DNA of 50,718 nt from an uncultured Clostridia bacterium (lineage in GTDB: Bacteria; Bacillota; Clostridia; Christensenellales; UBA1242). The notes under the pieces were generated by a model. It saw nothing but the letters and a program-made list of their open reading frames with translations. It was not told the origin of the DNA and ran no database searches. Every line of letters starts with the position of its first letter. Within the stretch, counting starts at the first letter, position 1. A program made the position numbers and the translations under genes. Location of the stretch: positions 1 through 50,718 of the forward strand of contig CALBKX010000055.1 in NCBI GenBank assembly GCA_937895935.1, given 5' to 3'. Shown in pieces: positions 7,387 to 14,500 of the stretch.

Positions 7387-7483
7387 GATGTAAATGCTTT
7401 GCTTACGCTTTACACTTTCGTTCCAGTCCACCAATTGACGGACTGTCACTACGTAAAATCGCTTAAAGCAAATCATTTACATC
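7387..7483. repeat. Family D palindromic repeat, copy 2
   Basis: It has the same terminal inverted repeat as copy 1 (GATGTAAATG/CATTTACATC) and the AGTCC/GGACT centre, but the flanking arms differ (GCTTTGCTTACGCTTTAC versus TTTGCTTTCACTTTGAG). Paired changes in the 3' arm (CGCTTAAAGC instead of CGTTCAAGC) keep the stem. Confidence 0.85.
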
Positions 7484-7510
7484 GTGGGAACATAAGGATA
7501 ATATTAATAA

Positions 7511-7660
7511 TATAAACTATGTGATGTTGTGTTGTTCGCTTTGCTTTATAGCCCAAGTTGCTAAATGCAACTTCACAATAAATTGTGGCATCACAGTTTG
7601 AATGAACATCAGTTTTGCTTGAATATACCTTCGGTGAATTCAGACAAAACTTCCGATAAT
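7511..7660. repeat. Module A cloverleaf plus module B, inverted
   Basis: Module A spans GTGATG (7521-7526) to CATCAC (7589-7594), with inner hairpins GTTGT/ATAGC (held by G-T pairs), AGTTGC/GCAACT and CACAAT/ATTGTG. Module B follows (7608-7657; ATCAGTTTTG...CAAAACTTCCGAT). Compared with 1415-1490 the CACGA/TCGTG stem has become CACAA/TTGTG, a paired change. Confidence 0.75.
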
Positions 7661-7790
7661 ATAAAAAAACGCCACTTGGAAAAGAGTATCTTCAAGGGCT
7701 AGTTATTTATGATTTAAAATAAGAAATTACAAAAAATGGAAAAATAATAAAATCTAACAAACCATTTTAGCGGTTAAAAAGTGTTAACCA

Positions 7791-8534
7791 TTAATGCTTT
7801 TTATTTTCATTTTCACTAAAAATAGTGTGTGCGGCAGTAACACCATAAACTGCTTTTGCACCAGCTTTCTTTAATGTTTTAGCACATTCTGTTAAAGTTG
7901 CACCTGTAGTATAAACGTCATCAATTATTACTATATATTTATCTTTGACCAAATCTTTATCAACAACTTTGAAAGCATTCACCATATTTTTACGTCTTTC
8001 AGTGAAAGTTAAATTTGTTTGAGTAGGTGTTTCTTTTATTCTTTTCAAAAGATTAAAGTTTGTTTCTAAATTTAATATTTTAGCAAAATTATTGCTTAAT
8101 AGTTCCGATTGATTATAGCCTCTTTGTTTCAAACGTTTATCACATATTGGAACACAAGTCACTAAATCGCAAGGTAAATATTCTTTTGCAAAGGACTCAG
8201 CCATAAATTTTGCAAGACAGAGTGAGAAATATTGTTTGTTGTCATATTTCAAGTTACGAATGAACTTGGTTATAACTTTATCATACTCAAAAGGAGATAC
8301 AATTTTATCACAATAAAAAGTTTTACCTTTGCAATATAAACAATATTTTCCACTTTTTATTGGATTTCCACAATGTAGACATAAATTGCCAGTTAAATAT
8401 GGCAAAGATTTTTTACAATTATCACAAAGCATATATTCATTATCAAAAATTTCTTTGTTACAATTTATACAAGAAAAACCTACAGGAAACAACATATCAA
8501 TTAGTCTTTTAATCATATATTGTAAGTTTAGCAT
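7791..8534 (-). CDS. comFC: ComF family phosphoribosyltransferase-like protein
   Basis: ComFC-type proteins support DNA uptake and recombination; the C-terminal half resembles purine phosphoribosyltransferases. The 247-residue product starts with zinc-finger-like pairs (CINC, CDNC, CLHC, CLYC within residues 22-68). It continues with the family strings VPICDKRLKQRGYNQSELL and TPTQTNLTFTERRKNMVNAF, and ends with the PRPP-binding loop YIVIIDDVYTTGATL. The first ATG is used here; a second Met six codons on (MIKRLIDM) is equally possible because neither has a clear ribosome binding site. It diverges from the yabP operon. Confidence 0.9.
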   Translation of the reverse strand: MLNLQYMIKRLIDMLFPVGFSCINCNKEIFDNEYMLCDNCKKSLPYLTGNLCLHCGNPIKSGKYCLYCKGKTFYCDKIVSPFEYDKVITKFIRNLKYDNKQYFSLCLAKFMAESFAKEYLPCDLVTCVPICDKRLKQRGYNQSELLSNNFAKILNLETNFNLLKRIKETPTQTNLTFTERRKNMVNAFKVVDKDLVKDKYIVIIDDVYTTGATLTECAKTLKKAGAKAVYGVTAAHTIFSENENKKH

Positions 8535-8669
8535 ATTTTTTTATTTATTAAAAGTAAAAGGTGATTTTAAAGAAAAATTAAATACTAAAAATTTTAAATG
8601 AGTCATAAACTTAAAGGATTAAATATATAAATATTTAAAGGAATTAAATCCGCAAAGGAGGGATAAATA

Positions 8670-8930
8670 GTGCCAGATAAAAAGCAATCTATATTATTAG
8701 AGGACCAAAGTTATTTAAAAATATGTGGAATAGAAAGTGTAATAAACCTAACAGAAACAGATGTAGGGGTTATGATAGCTGGTGAAGTTTTGGTTATTAA
8801 AGGAACAAATTTAAAAGCAGAAAAATTATCTGTTGAAACTGGTGAACTTGTTTTAACTGGAAAAATCAATAGTTTAAAATATGAAACCAAAAAAGAAAAA
8901 CAAAGTTTTATAAAAAGGATATTTAAATAG
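8670..8930 (+). CDS. yabP: Sporulation protein YabP
   Basis: YabP is a small coat-associated protein needed for normal spore formation. The 86-residue product has the family pattern of a short beta-rich domain (LKICGIESVINLTETDVGVMIAGEVLVIKGTNLKAEKLSVETGELVLTGKINSLKY). GTG start at 8670 is supported by AAAGGAGGG 8 nt upstream. It is the first gene of a tight operon with yabQ and a divIC-type gene, the conserved order in endospore formers, so this is one of the best signs that the organism sporulates. Confidence 0.9.
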   Translation: MPDKKQSILLEDQSYLKICGIESVINLTETDVGVMIAGEVLVIKGTNLKAEKLSVETGELVLTGKINSLKYETKKEKQSFIKRIFK

Positions 8931-9305
8931 TTGTTATATGAAACATTAAATCACCCTAAATTATTACTTTTATTTTTGTTGGCTGGATTTATAGGTGGAT
9001 TGATATTTGACGTTGCTAATTTTATAAAGTTTTTGTTTGCAAATAAAAAAGTGCCTAAAATAATTTTAGACTTTATAGCAACAAGTTTATGTCTATTATT
9101 GATTTTTTTGGTAAATATTAAATATTTTTATGGAATAATACGATTTTTTCCTTTTGTATGTTTTTTATTGGCGTTTACACTCGAAAGATATACTCTTGGA
9201 AAAATCATTGCATTAATTTATAATGCGTGCTATAATTTTCTAATAAAACTAAACGATAAAATTTGGAGAAAAATCAAAAATGACAAAACAAACAAAAACA
9301 ATTAA
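8931..9305 (+). CDS. yabQ: Sporulation membrane protein YabQ
   Basis: YabQ is required for spore cortex formation and sits in forespore membranes. The 124-residue product has about four hydrophobic segments (LLLLFLLAGFIGGLIF, IILDFIATSLCLLLIFLV, FFPFVCFLLAF and a C-terminal amphipathic stretch), with the characteristic GGLIFDVANF near residue 22. The start is TTG directly after the yabP stop, which implies translational coupling. Its 3' end overlaps the next gene by 26 nt. Confidence 0.88.
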   Translation: MLYETLNHPKLLLLFLLAGFIGGLIFDVANFIKFLFANKKVPKIILDFIATSLCLLLIFLVNIKYFYGIIRFFPFVCFLLAFTLERYTLGKIIALIYNACYNFLIKLNDKIWRKIKNDKTNKNN

Positions 9306-9555
9306 ATTTATGCTTTTTCTTTTAATTATAATACCTATAATTCTATTTTCAGTTGGAATTATTCAAACATTTGTTTTAAAGTCAAAACAAAATGAATTAG
9401 CCAACGCAAATTATGTTCTTGACCAAAAACTTCAAACAGAACAAGAACTCCAAAACGAAGCAGATTATAAAAGTTCAGATGAGTATAAGGATGAATATCA
9501 AAAATATTTTAACAATAAAAGTAAAGATGAAGACATACTTGTTAAAAAAAGATAA
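9280..9555 (+). CDS. divIC: Septum formation initiator, FtsB/DivIC-like
   Basis: DivIC-type proteins are single-pass divisome components. This 91-residue protein has a short cytoplasmic tail, one membrane helix (about residues 10-32) and an extracytoplasmic coiled-coil (KSKQNELANANYVLDQKLQTEQELQNEAD), then an acidic C terminus. Its place after yabP-yabQ is the conserved one, and it overlaps yabQ by 26 nt. Sequence identity to known DivIC is low to the eye, so the call rests on topology and gene order. Confidence 0.82.
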   Translation: MTKQTKTIKFMLFLLIIIPIILFSVGIIQTFVLKSKQNELANANYVLDQKLQTEQELQNEADYKSSDEYKDEYQKYFNNKSKDEDILVKKR

Positions 9556-9566
9556 TTTATAAAATT

Positions 9567-9700
9567 ATCGGAAGTTTTGTCTGTATGCACCGAAGGTATA
9601 TTCAAGCAAAACTGATGTTTATTCAAACTGTGATGCCACGATTTATCGTGGGAGTTGCGTTTAGCAACTTAAAATTTGGCTCGTCAAATTTTAACATTAT
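9567..9700. repeat. Module B plus module A with exchanged hairpin
   Basis: Module B (9567-9613) has AGTTTTG...CAAAACT instead of the AGTTG...CAACT stem of the 1.35-kb copy. Module A (9630-9700) keeps CCACGA/TCGTGG and AGTTGC/GCAACT but replaces the third hairpin by AAAATTTG/CAAATTTT. Its closing arm is CATTAT, which still pairs with GTGATG through two G-T pairs. Confidence 0.75.
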
Positions 9701-9749
9701 ATAGTATTAAAAAAAATAATATATTAAAAAATAACAATTTTACAAAAAA

Positions 9750-9795
9750 AACAGGCAAAATTAAGGGAAATAACATAATTTTGCCTGTTTTTTTA
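9750..9795. terminator. Bidirectional terminator between divIC and dnaA
   Basis: A 13-bp perfect stem (ACAGGCAAAATTA at 9751-9763, TAATTTTGCCTGT at 9776-9788) has an A run before it and a T run after it. It lies between convergent genes and can serve both. Confidence 0.85.
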
Positions 9796-9892
9796 CAATA
9801 ATTTTTTTTAGCAATAAGAGGTAGTGTTTTTACTTTACATATTTTTTTAAATTACAATTGTATCAAATTTATTTTAAATTAAAATAAAATTA

Positions 9893-11248
9893 TTAACCTT
9901 TAATTTTTGTTTTTAAGTCGTTAACAATTGCAGAAAGTTTGTTGTCTTTTTTTATTTGGTCGCCAATTTTATCGCGTGAGTGCATTATGGTTGTATGATC
10001 TCTTCCGCCAAAGATTTTTCCAATTGAAACAAGTGGAATGTCTAGCACATCATCTATTAAATAAATGGCTATCATTCTTGGTTCAACAATTTCTTTGTTT
10101 TTCTTTTTGCCTGTGATTTCATTTTCAGTAATTCCAAAATACTCGCATACTTTTTTTATTATATTTTCAGGTGTTATGCGTTCCTGTTTTTCAAACATAT
10201 CTTCCTTAAACGCTTCTCTGGCATCTTCCATACTTGCTGATTTTTTACCCATTAAAGTTGCAAAAAAGAAAACTTTTGAAAGCATACCTTCCATTTCACG
10301 AATATTGGTAAATGGCTTTTCAGCAATAAAATTTAGTACATCATCGTCAAGATAAAACTTTTCAAGTTGTGCTTTTTTCTTTAAAATGGCCATTCTGGTT
10401 TCAAAGTCAGGAATTTGCATATCTTGAATAAGACCACAAGAGAATCTTGTTTTTAATCTATCTTCAACGTCAATTTCTGAAGGAGAGCGGTCAGAAGTTA
10501 TAATTATTTGTTTGTTGTTTTGATATAAGTCATTAAATGTATGGAAAAATTCTTCCTTTGTTGCGTTTTTATTTGCAATGAATTGGATATCATCAATCAT
10601 TAAAACATCAACGTTACGATACTTTTCTCTAAATTCAAAAATTGCTTTATCTTTTCCGCCTTCGGTTACGCCAAGTGACTCAATATATTCATTCATAAAT
10701 TGTTCACAAGTTACGCACTTTATTTTTAAATTTGGATTATATTCAGTTAAGTAATTTCCAATAGCGTGCATAAGGTGAGTTTTGCCAAGACCAACTCCGC
10801 TATAGATAAAAAGCGGGTTAAATTTAGAGCCTGGATTTTCAGCAACTGCGTGAGCTGCTGCATAGCAAAACTGGTTACTTTTTCCTACCACAAAGTTATT
10901 GAAAGTGTACTTTTCATTAAATTGAGGACGTTCTATTTGTTCAACTTCTTCTTCAGTTTTTTCAGAAGCATTATTTTTTGCTAAATATTCTTCTTTTTCT
11001 TCTTTATCTAAAATTTGAAAACTAACATAGTCGCCAAAAACTTCTCTAATACAATCTGCTAATTGTTTAGAGTTATTTTTTAAAATTTGTTTTTTTGCAG
11101 AAGTACTATAAGCACCCAAAATTAAAGTTTCTCCGTTTTTTAATTCAAGAGGTTCCAGTTTTGAAATCCATAAATCAAAAGTGATTGCAGAAACTAAATT
11201 TTGCATTTTTAAAAGCACTTTTTGCCACATTTCTTCTATTTCTTGCAT
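9893..11248 (-). CDS. dnaA: Chromosomal replication initiator protein DnaA
   Basis: DnaA binds DnaA boxes at oriC and opens the duplex. The 451-residue product has all four domains: an N-terminal domain (about 1-85), an acidic linker (about 86-108), and an AAA+ core with Walker A SGVGLGKTHL (150-159) and Walker B VDVLMIDDIQF (about 213-223). The C-terminal DNA-binding domain carries the signature GRDHTTIMHSRDKI. The ATG at 11248 overlaps the end of the upstream RNHCP gene by 13 nt, so the two are co-transcribed and probably coupled. dnaN is not next to it but 20 kb away. A five-box DnaA cluster lies 2.7 kb to the left. Confidence 0.98.
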   Translation of the reverse strand: MQEIEEMWQKVLLKMQNLVSAITFDLWISKLEPLELKNGETLILGAYSTSAKKQILKNNSKQLADCIREVFGDYVSFQILDKEEKEEYLAKNNASEKTEEEVEQIERPQFNEKYTFNNFVVGKSNQFCYAAAHAVAENPGSKFNPLFIYSGVGLGKTHLMHAIGNYLTEYNPNLKIKCVTCEQFMNEYIESLGVTEGGKDKAIFEFREKYRNVDVLMIDDIQFIANKNATKEEFFHTFNDLYQNNKQIIITSDRSPSEIDVEDRLKTRFSCGLIQDMQIPDFETRMAILKKKAQLEKFYLDDDVLNFIAEKPFTNIREMEGMLSKVFFFATLMGKKSASMEDAREAFKEDMFEKQERITPENIIKKVCEYFGITENEITGKKKNKEIVEPRMIAIYLIDDVLDIPLVSIGKIFGGRDHTTIMHSRDKIGDQIKKDNKLSAIVNDLKTKIKG

Positions 11249-11568
11249 ATTTTTATCCTTTCATAAGTTTTGTTTGCAACTTTTTGTATCATATTTTTAC
11301 TATCGTCATCGGCAACTTTGTTTTTATGTATCTGTTTACATTTTGTACATTTATATACTAGCACATAACCTTTATTTTGTGAATACTCTAAATCAAATGG
11401 TTCCAAAATTCCAAGGCAATCATTTTGCCTATCCCCGGGGTTTATATCCACGTGCAACGAGCATAGGCAGTAAGGACAATGGTCCCTTGAGGAATACTTT
11501 AATGGCATTACCGTTTTTCCACAGTTTTCGCATATAAAACCATTATCATTTTTTGTAAACGTTTTCAT
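11236..11568 (-). CDS. RNHCP-domain zinc protein upstream of dnaA
   Basis: The 110-residue product has the RNHCP signature as SSRDHCPYCLCSLHVDINPGDR (near residues 26-47), preceded by CENC and followed by CTKC, eight cysteines in all, so it should bind zinc. The function of this family is not established. It is the promoter-proximal gene of a dnaA operon and overlaps dnaA by 13 nt. There is no Shine-Dalgarno sequence: a TTGACT-N17-TAAAAT promoter puts the transcript start within about 3 nt of the ATG. Confidence 0.85.
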   Translation of the reverse strand: MKTFTKNDNGFICENCGKTVMPLKYSSRDHCPYCLCSLHVDINPGDRQNDCLGILEPFDLEYSQNKGYVLVYKCTKCKQIHKNKVADDDSKNMIQKVANKTYERIKICKK

Positions 11569-11577
11569 ACAACTAGC

Positions 11578-11606
11578 ATTTTATATTGAAAATTAAAAAA
11601 AGTCAA
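11578..11606 (-). promoter_or_regulatory. Promoter of the RNHCP-dnaA operon
   Basis: On the minus strand TTGACT (11606-11601) and TAAAAT (11583-11578) are 17 nt apart. The -10 box ends 9 nt before the ATG, so the 5' untranslated region would be about 0-4 nt. Confidence 0.6.
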
Positions 11607-11651
11607 TCAAACAAACTTGTTTAAATTTCATCGTTATTTTTAAAAATTTAC

Positions 11652-11681
11652 TTGTTACGACATTAAAAAAAATTGTATAAT
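11652..11681 (+). promoter_or_regulatory. Promoter of ung
   Basis: TTGTTA (11652-11657) and a perfect TATAAT (11676-11681) are 18 nt apart. The next purine start position is about 11688, the A of the chosen ATG, which implies a leaderless message. Confidence 0.6.
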
Positions 11682-11687
11682 TTTTAT

Positions 11688-12350
11688 ATGATACAAATAA
11701 CGAAAAATTGGTATGAGATTTTAAAACCAGAATTTGAAAAAGAATATTTTAAAAAACTTCAAGCTTGGCTTAACGATGAATATAGCAAATATACAATTTT
11801 TCCACCTTACAATCAAATTTTTAATGCGTTAAATATGGTTAAATTTAGTGATGTAAAGGTAGTTATAATTGGACAAGACCCATATCACGAGATAGGTCAA
11901 GCAATGGGAATGAGTTTTTCTGTTCCAGATGGAATTGAATTGCCTCCAAGTTTAAAAAATATATATAAAGAGATAGAAAATGAATATAACATAAAATGCT
12001 TGCCAACAGGTGATTTAACTAGATGGGCAAAACAAGGTGTTTTACTTTTAAATGCTGTTTTAACTGTTAGACAAGGTCAAGCAAATTCTCATAAAGGGAA
12101 AGGCTGGGAAAATATCACAGCGGAAATCATAAAAAAATTAAATGAAAGAACTTCACCTGTTATCTTTATGCTTTGGGGAGGAAATGCTAAAGCGTTTGAG
12201 CCACTGATTACAAATAAAAATCATTACATTTTAAAGTCTGCTCATCCAAGTCCGCTTTCAGCATATAATGGATTTTTTGGAAATGGACATTTTAAAAAAT
12301 GTAATGAGATTTTAAAATCGTTAAATGAGAAAGAAATTGATTGGATGTAA
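11688..12350 (+). CDS. ung: Uracil-DNA glycosylase
   Basis: Ung removes uracil from DNA in base-excision repair. The sequence shows the catalytic water-activating motif VVIIGQDPYHEIGQAMG, the PPSLKNIYKEIENEY loop, LLLNAVLTVRQGQANSHKGKGWE, and the leucine-loop motif SAHPSPLSAYNGFFGNGHF. I start at ATG 11688 (MIQITKNWYEIL); the upstream TTG would place the first codons inside the -10 box. The product is then 220 residues, normal for the family. There is no ribosome binding site. With dut at 19.1 kb, two uracil-exclusion functions are in this window. Confidence 0.96.
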   Translation: MIQITKNWYEILKPEFEKEYFKKLQAWLNDEYSKYTIFPPYNQIFNALNMVKFSDVKVVIIGQDPYHEIGQAMGMSFSVPDGIELPPSLKNIYKEIENEYNIKCLPTGDLTRWAKQGVLLLNAVLTVRQGQANSHKGKGWENITAEIIKKLNERTSPVIFMLWGGNAKAFEPLITNKNHYILKSAHPSPLSAYNGFFGNGHFKKCNEILKSLNEKEIDWM

Positions 12351-12407
12351 ATTTCTCAAAATGCTTTAAACTAAATAAAATCAATTTTAAAAATATTAGG
12401 AGAATAA

Positions 12408-13310
12408 ATGAATATAGCAATAATTGGAAGTGGTGGAGATGGTGCAGGGATGAACGAATGTTTGTTCAATTTATGTAACCTATTAAAAAAGCATAAAATT
12501 ATTCTTTTTTATCACGGACTTCAAGGTATAATTGACAATGAAATAGCAAATATTGATTTAAAAACAATAAAAAGTGAACGTAAAAAAGGTGGAATTATAA
12601 TTAAAAGTTCTAGAAGTAGTGAATTTTTAACAGAAAATGGTTTTAATAAATGTATTAAAAACCTAAATAAAAATAAAATAGATTTGCTTATTATTATGGG
12701 TGGAAATGGCTCACTTAAAGCGTGTTTAAAACTAAATAATGCAAATGTTAAATGTATTTTTATTCCAACAACAATTGATAATGATATAAAATTTAGTAAT
12801 TATTCAATCGGACATTCAACAGCAATCGAAAATGCGGTCGACTTCATTGAAAAAGTCAATACATCAATGATTGCTTTTGATAGAACTTGCATATATGAAG
12901 TAATGGGGCGTCATTGTCCTGATATTGCTTTAAAAGTTTCTAAAAAGGTCAATGCTTGCTACTGTTACACTTCTTCAAGCACAAAACAAGATTTATTAAA
13001 AGCGGTTAAAAAGGAATTAAAAAACAACAACGCACCAATAATAATATTGCAAGAAAACACAACAGATATAAACGAACTTAAAAGTTTTTTAAGTTTAAAA
13101 TTAAAAACAGTTGATGTTAAAAGTGCGGTTGTTGGCTATGTTCAACGTGGGGGCTTTGCAACAAAAGAGGATTTACAAATGGCTAGGGGATTTGCTAAAA
13201 AAACCGCGTACTGCGTTAAAAAAGGACTAAGCAATGTTTTAATAAGTTATGATGAAAAATTAAAGAATTTTAAATGCGTAAGTTTAGAAGAAATTAAAGG
13301 CTTATGTTAA
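12408..13310 (+). CDS. 6-phosphofructokinase-like protein, divergent
   Basis: The fold is that of PfkA, which phosphorylates fructose 6-phosphate. Recognisable parts in order are GSGGDGAGMN (nucleotide loop; normally TSGGDAPGMN), IMGGNGSLKA (normally GGDGS), PTTIDNDI with the catalytic TIDND, MGRHCPDIAL, and VVGYVQRGGFATKEDLQMARGFA. Two deviations stand out. The magnesium/ATP loop Asp is Asn (GGNGS), and the protein is 300 residues against about 320. The gene follows ung by 57 nt and precedes trxB by 35 nt with good ribosome binding sites. It may be an altered-specificity or weakly active paralog rather than the glycolytic enzyme. Confidence 0.82.
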   Translation: MNIAIIGSGGDGAGMNECLFNLCNLLKKHKIILFYHGLQGIIDNEIANIDLKTIKSERKKGGIIIKSSRSSEFLTENGFNKCIKNLNKNKIDLLIIMGGNGSLKACLKLNNANVKCIFIPTTIDNDIKFSNYSIGHSTAIENAVDFIEKVNTSMIAFDRTCIYEVMGRHCPDIALKVSKKVNACYCYTSSSTKQDLLKAVKKELKNNNAPIIILQENTTDINELKSFLSLKLKTVDVKSAVVGYVQRGGFATKEDLQMARGFAKKTAYCVKKGLSNVLISYDEKLKNFKCVSLEEIKGLC

Positions 13311-13345
13311 ATATTCTTTATCTTTTTGATTAAAAGGAGAAAAAT

Positions 13346-14260
13346 ATGTACGATATTATAATTATTGGAGCGGGACCCGCTGGTCTTACTGCTGGAATAT
13401 ATGCCGCTAGAGCGAATAAAAAGGTTTTACTAATAGAAAAGTCTTTTGTTGGCGGGCAAGTGACAAACATACATTCAATTAAAAATTATCCTGGGTTTTT
13501 AGATATTAATGGCTTTGACCTTGCTTTAAAATTAAAAAAGCAAGTGGAAGATTTAAATGTTAAAATTTCAAACGAAGAAGTTATCAAAGTTGACCTTTTG
13601 AATGATACAAAAATAGTTAAAACGCATAATAATATTTATGAATGTAAGGCGGTGATTATTGCCACTGGAGCATATGCAAAACCTCTGGACGTTAAAAATG
13701 AAAAAGAGTTTATAGGTAAAGGTTTGAGTTATTGTGCAACTTGTGATGGTGGATTTTTTAAGGATAAAGTTGTTGCTGTTGTTGGTGGAGGTAACACATC
13801 TTTTGATGATTGTATTTATTTGTCCAATTTAGCAAAAAAAATATACTTAATTCATAGACGTGATGTTTTCACTGGTGACAAAGTAACATATGAAAAAATT
13901 AAAAGTATGGCAAGTGGAGAAAATAAAAAAATAGAAATTTTAACGCATTGTGTTGTAACTAATTTAATTGGTGAAAATGTTTTGCAAAAAATTGAAGTTT
14001 TAAACAAAAAGGATAATAAAATCATTACATTGCAAGTTGATGGAATTTTTGTTGCAATTGGCAGAAAACCCGACACGGACATTTTTGCAAATCAAATTAA
14101 ACTTACTGAAAATGGATTTATTGAAACGGATAGCAATATGCAAACAAACATTAAAAATGTTTATGCTATTGGTGATGTTAGAAATACATCATTAAGACAG
14201 ATTGTAACCGCTTGCTCTGACGGAGCAACCGCTGTTTCAGAATTTTTAAAAAATAATTAA
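13346..14260 (+). CDS. trxB: Thioredoxin reductase
   Basis: The enzyme is a flavoprotein that reduces thioredoxin with NADPH. In 304 residues I see the FAD-binding GAGPAGLTAGIYAARA, the redox-active CATC in LSYCATCDGGFFKDK, the NAD(P) loop VVGGGNTSFDD with HRRD downstream, and the C-terminal FAD-contact VYAIGDVRN. GGGNT replaces the common GGGDS, a tolerated variation. HRR after the loop suggests NADPH preference. AAGGAG precedes ATG; it probably ends the ung-pfk-trxB run. Confidence 0.93.
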   Translation: MYDIIIIGAGPAGLTAGIYAARANKKVLLIEKSFVGGQVTNIHSIKNYPGFLDINGFDLALKLKKQVEDLNVKISNEEVIKVDLLNDTKIVKTHNNIYECKAVIIATGAYAKPLDVKNEKEFIGKGLSYCATCDGGFFKDKVVAVVGGGNTSFDDCIYLSNLAKKIYLIHRRDVFTGDKVTYEKIKSMASGENKKIEILTHCVVTNLIGENVLQKIEVLNKKDNKIITLQVDGIFVAIGRKPDTDIFANQIKLTENGFIETDSNMQTNIKNVYAIGDVRNTSLRQIVTACSDGATAVSEFLKNN

Positions 14261-14500
14261 AATTAATTAAAAAATAATTAAAAATAATTAAATTTTAAAT
14301 ATTTTTGCTTTTTTTTGCTAATATCTGCTAAATTTTTGCATATTTAAAATTTTTGATATATTGAAAAAATTTAGTTTTTTTAAAGAACGTATTGAATTAA
14401 AATTTAAAAGTATATTATAAAAGCAATTAATCCATTTTTAAACAAATTAATGTTTTATGAGGAATAGATTAAAAGTGTTTTATATAAAAGGAGAGCACAA

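Noticed and set aside
7135..7393. Two overlapping plus-strand open frames next to the DnaA boxes
   Set aside because: Both run through family D and E repeats; their translations recur wherever the repeats occur, and neither has a convincing ribosome binding site.
7162..7483. CRISPR array
   Set aside because: The D/E repeats are palindromic, about 95 nt, irregularly spaced and separated by other repeats rather than by unique spacers; no cas genes are present.
11673..11687. Upstream TTG start for ung
   Set aside because: It would place the first codons inside the TATAAT promoter box, and family alignment begins at the downstream ATG.
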